A stretch of DNA of 43,982 bases from Paraburkholderia ultramafica (GCF_902859915.1 NZ_CADIKK010000048.1:1-43982); one strand, 5' to 3'. Shown: positions 1-8,469, counted from the first letter of the stretch. Notes: generated from the letters alone by a model not told the origin. A program made the numbers and translations.

Positions 1-7
1 TGTCTCC
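1..7 (-). promoter_or_regulatory. Ribosome binding site of a gene starting left of the window
   Basis: Read on the minus strand, the first seven bases give GGAGACA, the same Shine-Dalgarno string used by many genes in this window (for example those at 8296, 20997 and 36881). This suggests that a leftward gene starts just outside the window and that bases 8-150 are its leader and promoter, including the palindrome at 137-150. What the gene encodes cannot be seen; a phthalate porin (OphP) would fit but is only a guess. Confidence 0.45.
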
Positions 8-136
8 AGAAGTTGATGAACTGAAAATTAAACTTAACCAGCCGGAACATCTAATCCGTGGTGGCGCATGCGTTCTTCAAGGCGTTCGCAACGTCGCCGT
101 GGTCAGGCGAGATCACGTTCGTGGGCGTTCGTTTTT

Positions 137-150
137 ATTAGATTGCTAAT
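137..150. promoter_or_regulatory. Operator site 1, ATTAG-N4-CTAAT palindrome
   Basis: ATTAGATTGCTAAT has perfect 5-bp inverted half-sites (ATTAG/CTAAT) around a 4-bp centre. It is one of eight sites with this geometry in the first 23 kb. It lies about 135 bp upstream of the leftward gene inferred to start beyond the left edge. Confidence 0.6.
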
Positions 151-542
151 TATGAAGTCTAGTGTCGTTGCTCGGAGAAAACACTACGGTGAAACACTGA
201 GACGGTGCACCACATGAACACGAGTTCGGTGAGTGGCACCGCAGGTCCGACGGAGTGCCAGATTTAAGATGGTGTACTTCAGGAGGGACCCGCCACCAGC
301 GCCTCCATCTGATCCGGCGGAGTCGAGCTTGCGGGCAACCCTCAGGTACTCGAGGGCAAAAAGTTGGTGAGCCGTTGACAGTCGTAAGCGAAAAGGACCC
401 GACAGTAAAAGATCAACCAAGCACTGTCGGGGGAGACAACACGCGCGGAAGGTTCTTCCTGAACACTTGCAGTCCGGGCGAGAAAGCTGGCGCGCGGCGT
501 TGGTCAGGAGAACCCTGCCTTCAGTTGTCCAACGCGCTCGGC
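151..542. other. Non-coding stretch, no recognised gene
   Basis: Open frames here run antisense into the neighbouring hydrolase or have no recognisable protein content and no good ribosome binding site. The only structure I see is the terminator-like hairpin at 390-431. The stretch lies between the leftward gene beyond the edge and the 3' end of the hydrolase gene, so it probably holds only the end of that transcript. Confidence 0.5.
390..431 (-). terminator. Probable intrinsic terminator of the minus-strand operon
   Basis: CCCGACAGT (398-406) and ACTGTCGGG (423-431) are perfect 9-bp inverted repeats around a 16-base loop. Read on the minus strand the stem is followed by TCCTTTTCG, a T-rich tail. 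The position, about 110 bp after the stop of the LigI-like hydrolase gene, fits the end of the operon running from 4707 to 543. Confidence 0.5.
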
Positions 543-1412
543 TCAAAATTTATAAAGATGCGCCGGGTTATCGACCAGGACCCCGGCCCGCTGCTCTTCG
601 TCCGGTATCCACGTCAGCAGTTGATCGAGAAGGTCTGTCGTGTTGGGCATGTTTCCCCTGAACGACACGTGCGGCCAGTCGCTGCCCCATACCAGACGAT
701 CTGGTCGCACGGAGAGCAGCCTCTGTACGAAGGGAATCATATCGGCATAGGGAGGAGCGTTGGATACCCGGTACGCCCCAGACAGCTTTACCCAGCAACG
801 ACCCGTGTCGACCAGCCGCAACAGCGATTCAAAGCCCGGTTGCGACAGTCCACGGTCTGGGCGGATGGAGCCGAGGTGGTCAATAACGACTTCGGTTGCC
901 AGTTCATGGAGTGTCGCCTCCATCTCGGTGAGCGGGCTGCCGCCACCATCGTTCATGACATGCAGTTGTACGTGCCACCCGTATTCGGCGATCCGTTTTG
1001 CGAGGACCGGCATTTCGGCCAACGGAGCTGCACCTGCGTGACCGATCGTATAACGGACACCCCGAACCCCGCATTCGTGCATCTGTCTGATTTCAGAGGT
1101 GCTTGTATCTGCACGAAGCGAAGCGATCATTCGAGCGGGTCTTCCCATTTCGCCGAGCGCCTCGAGGTGACGACGGTTGTCGAGACCGTATCCGCTGGGC
1201 TGAACCAATACGACCCGGTCAACCCCTAGTCTGTCAAGCGCGGAAGCGAGCGTTGTCGGCAGAGCTTCGGGCACGTCGAAAGCGCGCGTCGTCGCCACTG
1301 GGTATCTGCTATCTGGTCCGTAGACGTGGACATGGCAGTCCGTCGCACCGGAAGGCAGGCAGAACGCAGGCGGGCGGACAAATGGATTGGGAGGTTGGCA
1401 GAGTTCGGTCAT
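543..1412 (-). CDS. Amidohydrolase-2 family hydrolase, LigI (2-pyrone-4,6-dicarboxylate lactonase)-like
   Basis: A 289-residue TIM-barrel hydrolase of the amidohydrolase-2 family. The metal-binding motif His27-Val-His29 follows a TD pair near the N-terminus; LHVM, IDHLGS and WGSDWPH motifs come later in family order. Length and motifs match 2-pyrone-4,6-dicarboxylate lactonases and related lactonases. These open a lactone or hydrolyse a C-C/C-O bond of a carboxylated ring product in the cytoplasm. I chose the start at 1412 because the family fold begins just after it; the frame runs on upstream to 1520 but that part looks non-coding. It is the last gene of the minus-strand operon that begins at 4707. 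The substrate is unknown. Because the operon has the same operator as the phthalate genes, a phthalate-related lactone is possible but is inference. Confidence 0.8.
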   Translation of the reverse strand: MTELCQPPNPFVRPPAFCLPSGATDCHVHVYGPDSRYPVATTRAFDVPEALPTTLASALDRLGVDRVVLVQPSGYGLDNRRHLEALGEMGRPARMIASLRADTSTSEIRQMHECGVRGVRYTIGHAGAAPLAEMPVLAKRIAEYGWHVQLHVMNDGGGSPLTEMEATLHELATEVVIDHLGSIRPDRGLSQPGFESLLRLVDTGRCWVKLSGAYRVSNAPPYADMIPFVQRLLSVRPDRLVWGSDWPHVSFRGNMPNTTDLLDQLLTWIPDEEQRAGVLVDNPAHLYKF

Positions 1413-1528
1413 TGGTATTCCATTTGCTGAACCAGTTAGCTGATCGAGTTCGCGGTTGAGCAGGGCGTGACGCGAACAGAGGTGTGAGCATGTCCGAACG
1501 CAATGGACCTCCGGACGCACTCAGGCGG

Positions 1529-2050
1529 TTACTCGAACCAGGCATTTTCGTGAAGCACGACCGACACTTCCTTGTTTTTCTCGGAATAGCCGTCAAACGG
1601 CTTACCGTGCTCGTCGATGCGGGCGAGGATATCAGTTGATGGATCAATTGCTGCGCCAACTCTCAGCATCACCAGCGGTTTGCCTTCGTTCGCGTGAAAT
1701 GAATACAGTGCTCCAGCAGGAACCAATACGCAGTCATTTTTCGCGACGGAGCGCTCTTCGCCTCGCGGTCCGAAGAAGGTCGCTCCACCTTGCAGCACCA
1801 CAAATACGTGGTCTTCGTTGGTGTGCGCATGAATTTCGTTCTCGCCGCCACTCGCGTACGTCTTTAACACCACGTTCATATAGGTGGATGCGCCCAGCAC
1901 CTGGTTCGTGCGTCCCTGTAGCGGGAGTTGGGCGCGGATATGGAAGAAGCTTGGAGTCTTGCGCTCTGCCATTTTTGCCATTGCTTCGCGCCATTCCTTG
2001 GCGCTGTTCGCGATAGGTGCGACGTCCCGGGTTGACGTAGTTGATTGCAT
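1529..2050 (-). CDS. Single-domain cupin protein
   Basis: A 173-residue cupin. Cupin motif 1 is visible as EIHAHTNEDH...LQG, with His-x-His and a following acid, and motif 2 as PAGALYSFHA, so a mononuclear metal site is likely. Such proteins act as dioxygenases, isomerases or small-molecule binders, and sequence alone does not say which. The start at 2050 is set by an excellent AGGAGG ribosome binding site on the minus strand; a longer frame to 2092 lacks one. It lies 69 bp after the maleate-isomerase-like gene and 116 bp before the LigI-like hydrolase, probably in one transcript with both. A role on the substrate or product of those enzymes is inferred from context only. Confidence 0.75.
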   Translation of the reverse strand: MQSTTSTRDVAPIANSAKEWREAMAKMAERKTPSFFHIRAQLPLQGRTNQVLGASTYMNVVLKTYASGGENEIHAHTNEDHVFVVLQGGATFFGPRGEERSVAKNDCVLVPAGALYSFHANEGKPLVMLRVGAAIDPSTDILARIDEHGKPFDGYSEKNKEVSVVLHENAWFE

Positions 2051-2119
2051 GTTGCCTCCTGTAAAAAAGGTTGTGTCGATATGGTGCTGCACTCTCCGTG
2101 TGGTCGGTTCAAATGGATA

Positions 2120-2854
2120 TCAGGTCGCGGAGTTCAGGAGAAGCTGGCCAGCGCCTGCCACCGCTTCCCTAATCCCTGCGAGACGAAGCGCGTGCCAGGC
2201 CATTGTCTGGTTGCTGGTGAGGACAGGGCGTTGGAGCTTCTGCTCCAACTGCTCGATGACCTCGAGCGTGCGTATCGCGGTGCAACTAATCAGATATGCC
2301 TCTGCGTCGGGATGACGAGACTGCAGTGCGAGCTCAACCCACGCACGCGGATCAACAGCGAACATTTCGTGCGGACCTCGCAGTCCCAGGCCCTTGCAAA
2401 CCAAAACGTCTTTGCCGTGGTGTCGCAGAAACTGGACTTCCCGATCATTAATCTCATCGATGTACGGCGTCAGAAGCACGATCTTCTTCGCCTCGAATCG
2501 TTGCAACGCCTGAATCAGGGCGGTGGCTGTCGTCGTGGTACGGATTCCCGTCGCCGCCTGGACGCGCTCGGAAAGCTGCACATCCGTCTGGGAGTCCCAC
2601 GTCGAGACTGCGGTGCAATGGAAGACAAGAAGATCGGGCCGGACATCCTTGAGAAGCTGGCCGGCTACTTCAACCTGAACCGTCATGCCGAGCAGTTCGT
2701 CCTTGCTACTTCCCGCGAGGGGCAGGCGGGTTGTGCAGCACGCGACGCCGTACGGCATCATCGCAAGCAGCTCCGGCTCGGCGGCCATATTGCCCGAGGG
2801 CAAGAGCACGCCGATTCGGGCCCGTGTTCCGTAGTTTGGTATGCGACGTGACAT
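2120..2854 (-). CDS. Asp/Glu racemase superfamily protein, maleate isomerase/arylmalonate decarboxylase-like
   Basis: A 244-residue protein of the Asp/Glu/hydantoin racemase superfamily, closest in appearance to maleate cis-trans isomerases and arylmalonate decarboxylases. Both active-site cysteine loops are present: VFHCTAVS in the N-terminal half and ISCTAIRT in the C-terminal half. Two cysteines favour an isomerase or racemase over arylmalonate decarboxylase, which as I recall keeps only one. The opening IGVLLPSGN segment is typical of the family. Its ATG directly follows the TGA of the symporter gene, so the two are translationally coupled. Candidate reactions are cis-trans isomerisation of a maleyl-type acid or racemisation next to a carboxylate; the substrate is unknown. 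Confidence 0.75.
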   Translation of the reverse strand: MSRRIPNYGTRARIGVLLPSGNMAAEPELLAMMPYGVACCTTRLPLAGSSKDELLGMTVQVEVAGQLLKDVRPDLLVFHCTAVSTWDSQTDVQLSERVQAATGIRTTTTATALIQALQRFEAKKIVLLTPYIDEINDREVQFLRHHGKDVLVCKGLGLRGPHEMFAVDPRAWVELALQSRHPDAEAYLISCTAIRTLEVIEQLEQKLQRPVLTSNQTMAWHALRLAGIREAVAGAGQLLLNSAT

Positions 2855-4399
2855 TCAAGACTCCGTCGCGCCGAGAAGAATGCGCTGCTCGATCTGTTCA
2901 TATCGGCGTGGATCATTACGCTTCTGCGAAAGAAGCGAGGCCGCAATGCTGACCACGAAGCTCAGCGGTACGCATACGATCGCAGGGTTGCGCAGCGGAA
3001 TTGCCGCGCTGGCATGTTTGAACACATCGACCTGGATCGTCGGTGAAAAATAGATGAACACCAGGCTGGCGAACAGGCCCACGAGCATTCCCCAGATGGC
3101 ACCTGTTGCCGTGTATCGCCTCCAGTAGATTGCAAGGAAAATCGCCGGGAAATTGGCCGCAGCTGCAACCGATGTTGCCAGGCCGACCAGAAACGCTACG
3201 TTCTGCCCGCGCAGCACCAGACCCAGCACGATCGCAATCAAGGCAAGCGTCACGGTTGCCGACCTGGCGACAAACATGATCTGTTCCTGGGAAGCGCTGC
3301 CTCGCTTTAAAACTGCATCGAACAGGTCGTGCGAAACCGTCGTGGCCCCTGTGATCAACAGTCCAGACACGACTGCCAGAATGGTTGCGAACGAGACCGC
3401 GCAGATGAATCCGAGGAAGGACTGACCGCCAAGTTTTTCGGCGAGAAGAGGGATCGCCATGTTGCCGCCTCGGTCCATCCCGGAGATCGCTGCCTTGCCG
3501 ACCAGCTGCATCGCGGCGAAGCCGAGAATGAAAGTGAGCATCAAAAAGATGCTGATGATCGTGGTTGCGTAGACCAGCGAGCGTCGCGCGGCCCGGCCGT
3601 CAGGCACGGTGAAGAATCGCATGAGGACATGGGGAAGACTAGCCACGCCCAGCGCGAGTGCCAGACTTACCGAAATCGCGTCAAGCGGGTTTGAGATAAG
3701 TTTTCCCGGAGAAAGCACCGCTGCACCGTTTGTCGATGCGGCAACAGCAAACAGCTTGATTGGGCTCAGATCGAATTGTCGAAGTGCGAGATAGGTCATC
3801 GTTACGGCCGCCATCGACATTAATACGGCCTTGATAATCTGTACCCACGTCGTAGCGAGCATGCCGCCGAAGATCACGTAAACCAGCATGAAGCCACCGA
3901 TGACCCAGATCGCGACGCCATAGTCGATGCCAAAAAGAAGATGCACCAGATCTCCTGCGCCAACCATCTGCATGACGAGATAGCAGATCGTGATGCCGAG
4001 CGTAGTTATGCCTGTTACGATCCGGATCCGTGGTGCATTGAGTCGGTAGGCCAACACGTCGCCAAAGGAGTATTTCCCGAGATTGCGTAGCGGCTCACCA
4101 AACAGGAAGAGCATCACCGGCCATCCGATGACGCCACCGATCGCATAGATAAGTCCATCGAAGCCGACTAGAGAGACAAGCCCCGAGATGCCGAGAAAAC
4201 CTGCGGCTGCCACGAAGTCGCCTGCGAGAGCAACCCCGTTTTGCAGCGGGCTGATACTGCTACCGGCGGCGAAAAAGTCGTCTGAAGTCTTGGTTCGCCT
4301 TGCCGCCCACCAGGTAATGGCGAGGCTTGAGCAGAGAAACAGCACGAAGAACGTCATCGAGGCAAAGTTGGCCCGACTGGCGGTCAGAGCTGGATTCAT
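2855..4399 (-). CDS. Sodium:solute symporter (SSS family), ActP-like
   Basis: A 514-residue inner-membrane protein with about 13 hydrophobic segments and the SSS-family features of acetate/carboxylate permeases (ActP type): the early SDDFFAAG segment, the LAGDF-xxAAGFLG helix and a C-terminal charged tail. It should take up a small organic acid with sodium. The start has a GGAGA ribosome binding site, and its ATG overlaps the stop of the upstream DUF485 gene by four bases. DUF485 plus ActP-like symporter is a common pair. Downstream are the isomerase-like, cupin and LigI-like genes, so the substrate of these enzymes is the likely cargo. The cargo itself cannot be read from the sequence. Confidence 0.88.
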   Translation of the reverse strand: MNPALTASRANFASMTFFVLFLCSSLAITWWAARRTKTSDDFFAAGSSISPLQNGVALAGDFVAAAGFLGISGLVSLVGFDGLIYAIGGVIGWPVMLFLFGEPLRNLGKYSFGDVLAYRLNAPRIRIVTGITTLGITICYLVMQMVGAGDLVHLLFGIDYGVAIWVIGGFMLVYVIFGGMLATTWVQIIKAVLMSMAAVTMTYLALRQFDLSPIKLFAVAASTNGAAVLSPGKLISNPLDAISVSLALALGVASLPHVLMRFFTVPDGRAARRSLVYATTIISIFLMLTFILGFAAMQLVGKAAISGMDRGGNMAIPLLAEKLGGQSFLGFICAVSFATILAVVSGLLITGATTVSHDLFDAVLKRGSASQEQIMFVARSATVTLALIAIVLGLVLRGQNVAFLVGLATSVAAAANFPAIFLAIYWRRYTATGAIWGMLVGLFASLVFIYFSPTIQVDVFKHASAAIPLRNPAIVCVPLSFVVSIAASLLSQKRNDPRRYEQIEQRILLGATES

Positions 4400-4707
4400 T
4401 TGGCATCTCCTGCTCGCAGTTCCCGCACGGCCTTATCGTGTACGCGATCAACCCAGACCACGAAGCCGAACGTGAGAAAGAGGGCGAATGCAACTGTGAG
4501 AACGCCTGCGGCGATCGCGATCGACAGCCCGGGCGTCAATTGATACGCGAGCTGCGATTTGAAGAAGGCGATCGATACAACGAAGGAAAAATGCGCGGCG
4601 AGAAGCACTGCGGTCACGCCCAGAGAAACGCGTTGGCGACGTATGGCGATTGACCGTAACCGGCTGATTGCCGGACGGAGGACATGATTCGACGTGATTG
4701 CCTGCAT
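4396..4707 (-). CDS. DUF485 small membrane protein, partner of the SSS symporter
   Basis: A 103-residue protein with two long hydrophobic helices (about residues 30-55 and 65-90) and a charged C-terminus. This is the layout of DUF485 proteins, usually encoded just before ActP-like symporters as here. An AGGAGA ribosome binding site on the minus strand supports the start at 4707. It is the first gene of the minus-strand operon; the palindrome at 4830-4843 lies 122 bp upstream. Function is unproven; it may be a small subunit or assembly factor of the symporter. Confidence 0.8.
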   Translation of the reverse strand: MQAITSNHVLRPAISRLRSIAIRRQRVSLGVTAVLLAAHFSFVVSIAFFKSQLAYQLTPGLSIAIAAGVLTVAFALFLTFGFVVWVDRVHDKAVRELRAGDAK

Positions 4708-5010
4708 GACGTGTCTCCTGTGAAACCTGGATATGTAATTTTTGATGCGTGCGCCTTCTTTGGCGCGTTACATACGAAGAGCAGTTCAACGCGATGGTGG
4801 GAGGTGAACCGCCGTGCTGCTTCAGAATCGTTAGCTCTCTAATTTAGGCTGTGCCTATTCTGGCTAAGGTCAGGTTGAAAACTCCAGAAAAACTTGCGCG
4901 TTGCACATATTGCAACGGGCTTGCGGCTGCTTGTGAGTGGCCGTGCCGACAGCTATAAAGGCTCAAGAGATGCCTTCAAAAATCACGTTGTTGCAATTAG
5001 AACAATTCTT
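4708..5010. promoter_or_regulatory. Divergent promoter region between the symporter operon and the IclR gene
   Basis: About 300 bp without a gene between the minus-strand DUF485 gene and the plus-strand IclR gene. It contains the palindrome at 4830-4843 and an AT-rich segment near 4730-4750. I do not see a convincing sigma-70 promoter by eye. Confidence 0.5.
4830..4843. promoter_or_regulatory. Operator site 2, degenerate ATTAG-N4-CTAAT palindrome
   Basis: GTTAGCTCTCTAAT keeps TTAG-N4-CTAA symmetry with one outer mismatch to the consensus of the other sites. It is 122 bp upstream of the DUF485/symporter operon and about 170 bp upstream of the IclR start, so it could serve either. Confidence 0.5.
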
Positions 5011-5769
5011 ATGAAAACGATTAAAACTGCTTTGCAGGTGCTTGAAGCGTTCAACGAAGGGAGTGAACGAAGGACTGTGGGAGAACTCGCGGAACGGTTC
5101 GGGCTTCCGCGAAGCCAGATATCAAGGATGCTGAGTAGCTTCAGAGATGCGGGATGGCTGGAACAGGACCCTCGGTCGCGTTCATACGCGGTGGGTTTGT
5201 CGGCGTACGTGTTCGGCGCGAGGTTCGTACAGTTCCATCCGCTCACGCGCCAAGCGTTCCCGATCCTGAGGGGTGTGGTTGATCAAAGCGGTTTTAACAC
5301 GACGCTCTCGATTCTTGACCACTTAAAGCCGCTGTACCTCTTGGGGATCGCTGGCTCTGTCCCTGTGGATCTGGCGTCAAACTTCGGTTCTTATTTCCCG
5401 TTCCATGCCACCGCGGCCGGGAAGGTGCTCGCGGCATACTCGGATGAGGCGACTCGCAGTCGGATGCTGGAAGGCGGGCCTTTCGAACGGCTGACCCGTC
5501 GCACGATCGTTGACCCGGCGGATCTCAAAAAGGAACTCGACTCCGTTTTCCGGCAAGGCTATGGCACGTCAGATGGCGAGCGGGTCGCGGGAATCGGCGC
5601 ACTCGCCGTTCCAGTCATCGGCCCGGAGGGGGAACTCGTCGCAGCACTGGGCATCGCATTTCCGGCGAAAATGGTCCCTCCCGAGGACTACGAGTACCAG
5701 GCTGCGATTCTTAAGAGCGGTGCATATACGTTGGCGGAGCGGATCAACGGGACGTCGGCGCGGCGCTAG
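5011..5769 (+). CDS. IclR-family transcriptional regulator
   Basis: A 252-residue IclR regulator: an N-terminal winged helix-turn-helix (about residues 5-65, with TVGELAERFGLPRSQISRML as the HTH) and a C-terminal effector domain with the family motif FPFHATAAGKVLAAYSD and, later, IGALAVPVIGPEGELVAALGI. The ATG at 5011 gives the normal family length; the longer frame from 4894 begins with TTG. The ribosome binding site is weak. The gene is divergent from the symporter operon, the usual layout for an IclR regulator of a neighbouring catabolic operon. IclR proteins control many aromatic-acid pathways, so it is one of two candidates, with the MarR at 16775, for reading the shared palindromes. Confidence 0.88.
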   Translation: MKTIKTALQVLEAFNEGSERRTVGELAERFGLPRSQISRMLSSFRDAGWLEQDPRSRSYAVGLSAYVFGARFVQFHPLTRQAFPILRGVVDQSGFNTTLSILDHLKPLYLLGIAGSVPVDLASNFGSYFPFHATAAGKVLAAYSDEATRSRMLEGGPFERLTRRTIVDPADLKKELDSVFRQGYGTSDGERVAGIGALAVPVIGPEGELVAALGIAFPAKMVPPEDYEYQAAILKSGAYTLAERINGTSARR

Positions 5770-5925
5770 GAAGACGGCTGGATTTAACTGAAGGTTGGCG
5801 GACCTAACAGTCCGATCGTTGCACCGCATTGCTGCGCGATACAACCCATCCGGGACGTATACGCCGGCGCGAAAATGATTGACATGTGCGCTGGGCGCTG
5901 CCGCGAGTGCTCTCGCGTGCCAGGC

Positions 5926-7143
5926 TTACAGCGTTGGCAAACCCGCATCTTCCGTGCAATGCCGTGCCATATCGCCGATGGCCGATGGAATGGATGTGTT
6001 CGCGACTTCTACATGGTCTCGCCCAATGTCCGCGGTCGTGCGCACGCCAATCAATCCCATGACGCGGTCGGTTTCCTCGCGGAGGATATCGAGGGTTCGC
6101 TTGATGCCCGCTTCTCCCCCTGCGGCCAGCCCAAAAAGTGCGGCGCGCCCGAGCAACACACCCGTGGCTCCCAGTGCGAGCGCCTTCACAATATCCGAGC
6201 CTCGCCGGAAGCCGCTGTCCACGAGTACGGTCTGATGTCTCGCCGCTTCGACTATCTCCTCAAGCACGTCCAGGGTGGCGGGCGCGCCGTCGAGTGCCCG
6301 GCCGCCGTGGTTAGAGACGACCACGCCATCGGCGCCGTTCTCGAACGCGAGGCGTGTGTCTTCGGCGGTGAGCACGCCCTTGATCAACAGCGGTCCGTGC
6401 CAGTTAAGGCGGACCCACGCGATGTCCGCCCAACTGTAGAACGGATTGCGTTGCGTGCGCGTATAGGCGGCAAGGGCGTATGCGCTGGAGCGTTCCGGCA
6501 GAAATTCGGAGATGTTCTCGAAACGCGGCATTCCGCGCGATAGCCATGTCGACATTAACCAGCTAGGATGCGTGAGTCCGTCCCACAATGTCCGCGGTGT
6601 TATGCGAAGCGAGTGGGCAAAGTGATTTCTCGTATCGCGCTCCCGGTTGCCCGGTATCAACGAGTCCACGGTTATGATCAGGGCGCTATATCCTTCATTG
6701 GCCGCACGCTCCATCAGTCGGGCCGACAGACTGCGTTCTCCCCACGGATACATCTGGAAGAACCGCGGTCCGCTCGACGTTCGCGCGACTTCTTCGATTG
6801 AATTGTTCGATGCTGTTGAAAGCACAAATCCGACACCAGCGGCCGCGGCAACTCGAGACAGGATCAGATCTGCGTCGGGCCAATAGATCCCGTTAAGTCC
6901 AGTCGGTGCAATGATGTAGGGGGCAGAAAGCTGCTGGCCGAACAGGGTGATGGACAGGTCGCGTCTGCCATTGCCTGTCACGACGCGCTGACGAAACCGA
7001 ACGCGCTCGAACGCCTGACGATTCCAGCGCAGCGTCAGTTCGTCCTCAGCGCCCCCTTCCATAAAATCCCAGATGACTTTTGGCAAACGGCGCTTCGCCT
7101 TGACCGCCAGGTCCTGGATATTTACCGCTCTTTCAATTTGCAT
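5926..7143 (-). CDS. FMN-dependent alpha-hydroxy acid dehydrogenase (mandelate/lactate dehydrogenase-like)
   Basis: A 405-residue member of the FMN 2-hydroxyacid oxidase/dehydrogenase family. It oxidises an L-2-hydroxy acid to the 2-oxo acid. Visible hallmarks are the N-terminal DFMEGGAEDE, LLIKGV, the catalytic-histidine motif SNHGGRALDGAPATLD and the phosphate-binding DSGFRRGSDIVKALALGA. The frame is open back to 7341 and overlaps ophA1, but residues before 7143 look non-homologous; a start at 7281 is the main alternative and neither has a strong ribosome binding site. A central hydrophobic, aromatic-rich loop recalls the membrane-anchoring loop of mandelate dehydrogenase. It follows ophA1 on the same strand. 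With the ThDP enzyme and aldehyde dehydrogenase at 22880-26217 it would make a mandelate-type sequence; the true substrate is unknown. Confidence 0.85.
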   Translation of the reverse strand: MQIERAVNIQDLAVKAKRRLPKVIWDFMEGGAEDELTLRWNRQAFERVRFRQRVVTGNGRRDLSITLFGQQLSAPYIIAPTGLNGIYWPDADLILSRVAAAAGVGFVLSTASNNSIEEVARTSSGPRFFQMYPWGERSLSARLMERAANEGYSALIITVDSLIPGNRERDTRNHFAHSLRITPRTLWDGLTHPSWLMSTWLSRGMPRFENISEFLPERSSAYALAAYTRTQRNPFYSWADIAWVRLNWHGPLLIKGVLTAEDTRLAFENGADGVVVSNHGGRALDGAPATLDVLEEIVEAARHQTVLVDSGFRRGSDIVKALALGATGVLLGRAALFGLAAGGEAGIKRTLDILREETDRVMGLIGVRTTADIGRDHVEVANTSIPSAIGDMARHCTEDAGLPTL

Positions 7144-7330
7144 TTTGATACCGTCTTGCCGGAACTCTGGAAGGGATACGAATCCTGAGGTGTCCACCGG
7201 TTCAGCAGCGGAATGCGACAGGCACACAGCATTCTGGCGGCAGAACGATGAACTGACCTGTGCGGGCTCGGCGGCGCACATTGTCGCGTTCTTTCGAGGG
7301 ACAGCGGGACGCAACTGATCGGCGATGCTC

Positions 7331-8296
7331 TTACAGAGCAAGCACCAATTCGCCTGACGACGCGCGCGAAACGCAGACCATGATCTGGGTAGTTCTTTCG
7401 TCTTCCTGCAACACGAGGTCGCGATGATCGGCGGTCCCAGCGCACAATGTGGTCCGGCAGGAGCCGCAGGTGCCGCTTTCGCACGAGCTAGGCACCTTCA
7501 CACCAGCGTCGCGCAACACCTCCAGAATGGTTCTTTCTGCCGGGATCTCGAACGAGGCTCCGCTTTGTTTCAACGTGACCTTGAAGGGCTTGTTCTGTTT
7601 AAGAACGGATCCGGCGATGCCGAAACTCTCAAAATGGACGCTACCGGGGGGCCAATGGCCGGTCATGTCTTTCACGCCATCCATTAGCGGACGCGGCCCG
7701 CAACAATATATGTGGGCCTTGGTCGGACGCTCGAAGACCGGCCAGAAGTCGAACGACCTGGACAGATCTCCGTAGTCGTGGTGAATCTTCACGGAGCTTC
7801 GCCAGTCGTCGCCAACCAGTTCCTCCAGAAAGGCTGTTGCCTCCGGGTGGCGGGAGACATAGAACAGCTTGAACTTGCGCGTGCCTTCCGACCGGAGGTG
7901 TCGCATCATCGACAGGATAGGGGTGATGCCTATGCCGCCCGCGACGAAGATGAATTCTTTCGCGCGCTCGTCAAGCGGGAAGTCGTTCTTCGGCGGCTCG
8001 ACGACGATTTCACTACCTTGCCGTGCGTCGTCGGCCATGCTCATGGAGCCGCCGCGACCCATCGCATCGCGCTTGACTGCGATGACATAACGGTCCTGCT
8101 CTGCAGGAGCATTACACAGGGAATAGCGCCGGCGTGCGCCATTCGGTACGTGCACGGTGAGATTCGAACCCGCTTCGAACGCGGGAAGGCTTTTCCCCTC
8201 CGGATCGCGGAGCTCAAACCGCCAGATGTCGCGAGCGACCTCATTTTTCTCACTGATAACGAGCCGCAGTTGGGTGTCGTCTTGAGGGGTAGCCAT
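7331..8296 (-). CDS. ophA1: Phthalate 4,5-dioxygenase reductase
   Basis: A 321-residue reductase of the phthalate dioxygenase reductase type, passing electrons from NADH through FMN and a [2Fe-2S] centre to the oxygenase. Order of domains: flavin domain with RRYSLCNAP (from residue 56), NADH domain with GGIGITPILSM and CCGPRPLMDGV, then a C-terminal plant-type ferredoxin domain with cysteines 272, 277, 280 and 308. Length equals that of known phthalate dioxygenase reductases. The ATG at 8296 has a GGAGAC ribosome binding site; an upstream ATG-like extension to 8338 does not. A perfect palindrome (8353-8366) lies 57 bp upstream. The gene is separate from its oxygenase partner at 19672-20997, as in B. 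cepacia DBO1. Vanillate demethylase reductase is the main alternative family, disfavoured by the neighbouring oph genes. Confidence 0.85.
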   Translation of the reverse strand: MATPQDDTQLRLVISEKNEVARDIWRFELRDPEGKSLPAFEAGSNLTVHVPNGARRRYSLCNAPAEQDRYVIAVKRDAMGRGGSMSMADDARQGSEIVVEPPKNDFPLDERAKEFIFVAGGIGITPILSMMRHLRSEGTRKFKLFYVSRHPEATAFLEELVGDDWRSSVKIHHDYGDLSRSFDFWPVFERPTKAHIYCCGPRPLMDGVKDMTGHWPPGSVHFESFGIAGSVLKQNKPFKVTLKQSGASFEIPAERTILEVLRDAGVKVPSSCESGTCGSCRTTLCAGTADHRDLVLQEDERTTQIMVCVSRASSGELVLAL

Positions 8297-8352
8297 CAAT
8301 GTCTCCAGTTCGCGCGGTTCTGTGTTCGAACAACGCATGTGAGTAAAATACT

Positions 8353-8366
8353 ATTAGATATCTAAT
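8353..8366. promoter_or_regulatory. Operator site 3, perfect palindrome before ophA1
   Basis: ATTAGATATCTAAT is a perfect 14-bp palindrome 57 bp upstream of the ophA1 start, in the divergent ophA1/ophD intergenic region. The identical sequence occurs at 21050-21063 before ophA2. Confidence 0.75.
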
Positions 8367-8447
8367 TATACAAGTCCGGGCCATGGCTTGTCGGACGTGC
8401 GTGCGTCAGTACAAACCCTTGGTTGCCATTCCGGCTAAGGTCCCGTA

Positions 8448-8469
8448 GTCTAATTATTAGACGTCTAAT
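8448..8469. promoter_or_regulatory. Operator site 4, triple half-site before ophD
   Basis: Three 7-bp half-sites lie in a row: GTCTAAT (8448-8454), ATTAGAC (8456-8462) and GTCTAAT (8463-8469). The last two form the perfect palindrome ATTAGACGTCTAAT at 8456-8469; the first two form another separated by one base. The ophD start is 99 bp downstream and site 3 is 103 bp away, close to a whole number of helical turns. Confidence 0.72.

Noticed and set aside
255..1229. Long plus-strand open frame of 324 codons
   Set aside because: It is antisense to the LigI-like hydrolase gene, has no recognisable domain and is explained by the coding bias of the minus-strand gene.
2045..2851. Plus-strand open frame of 268 codons
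   Set aside because: Antisense to the maleate-isomerase-like gene, which has both conserved cysteine motifs; the plus-strand product resembles nothing.
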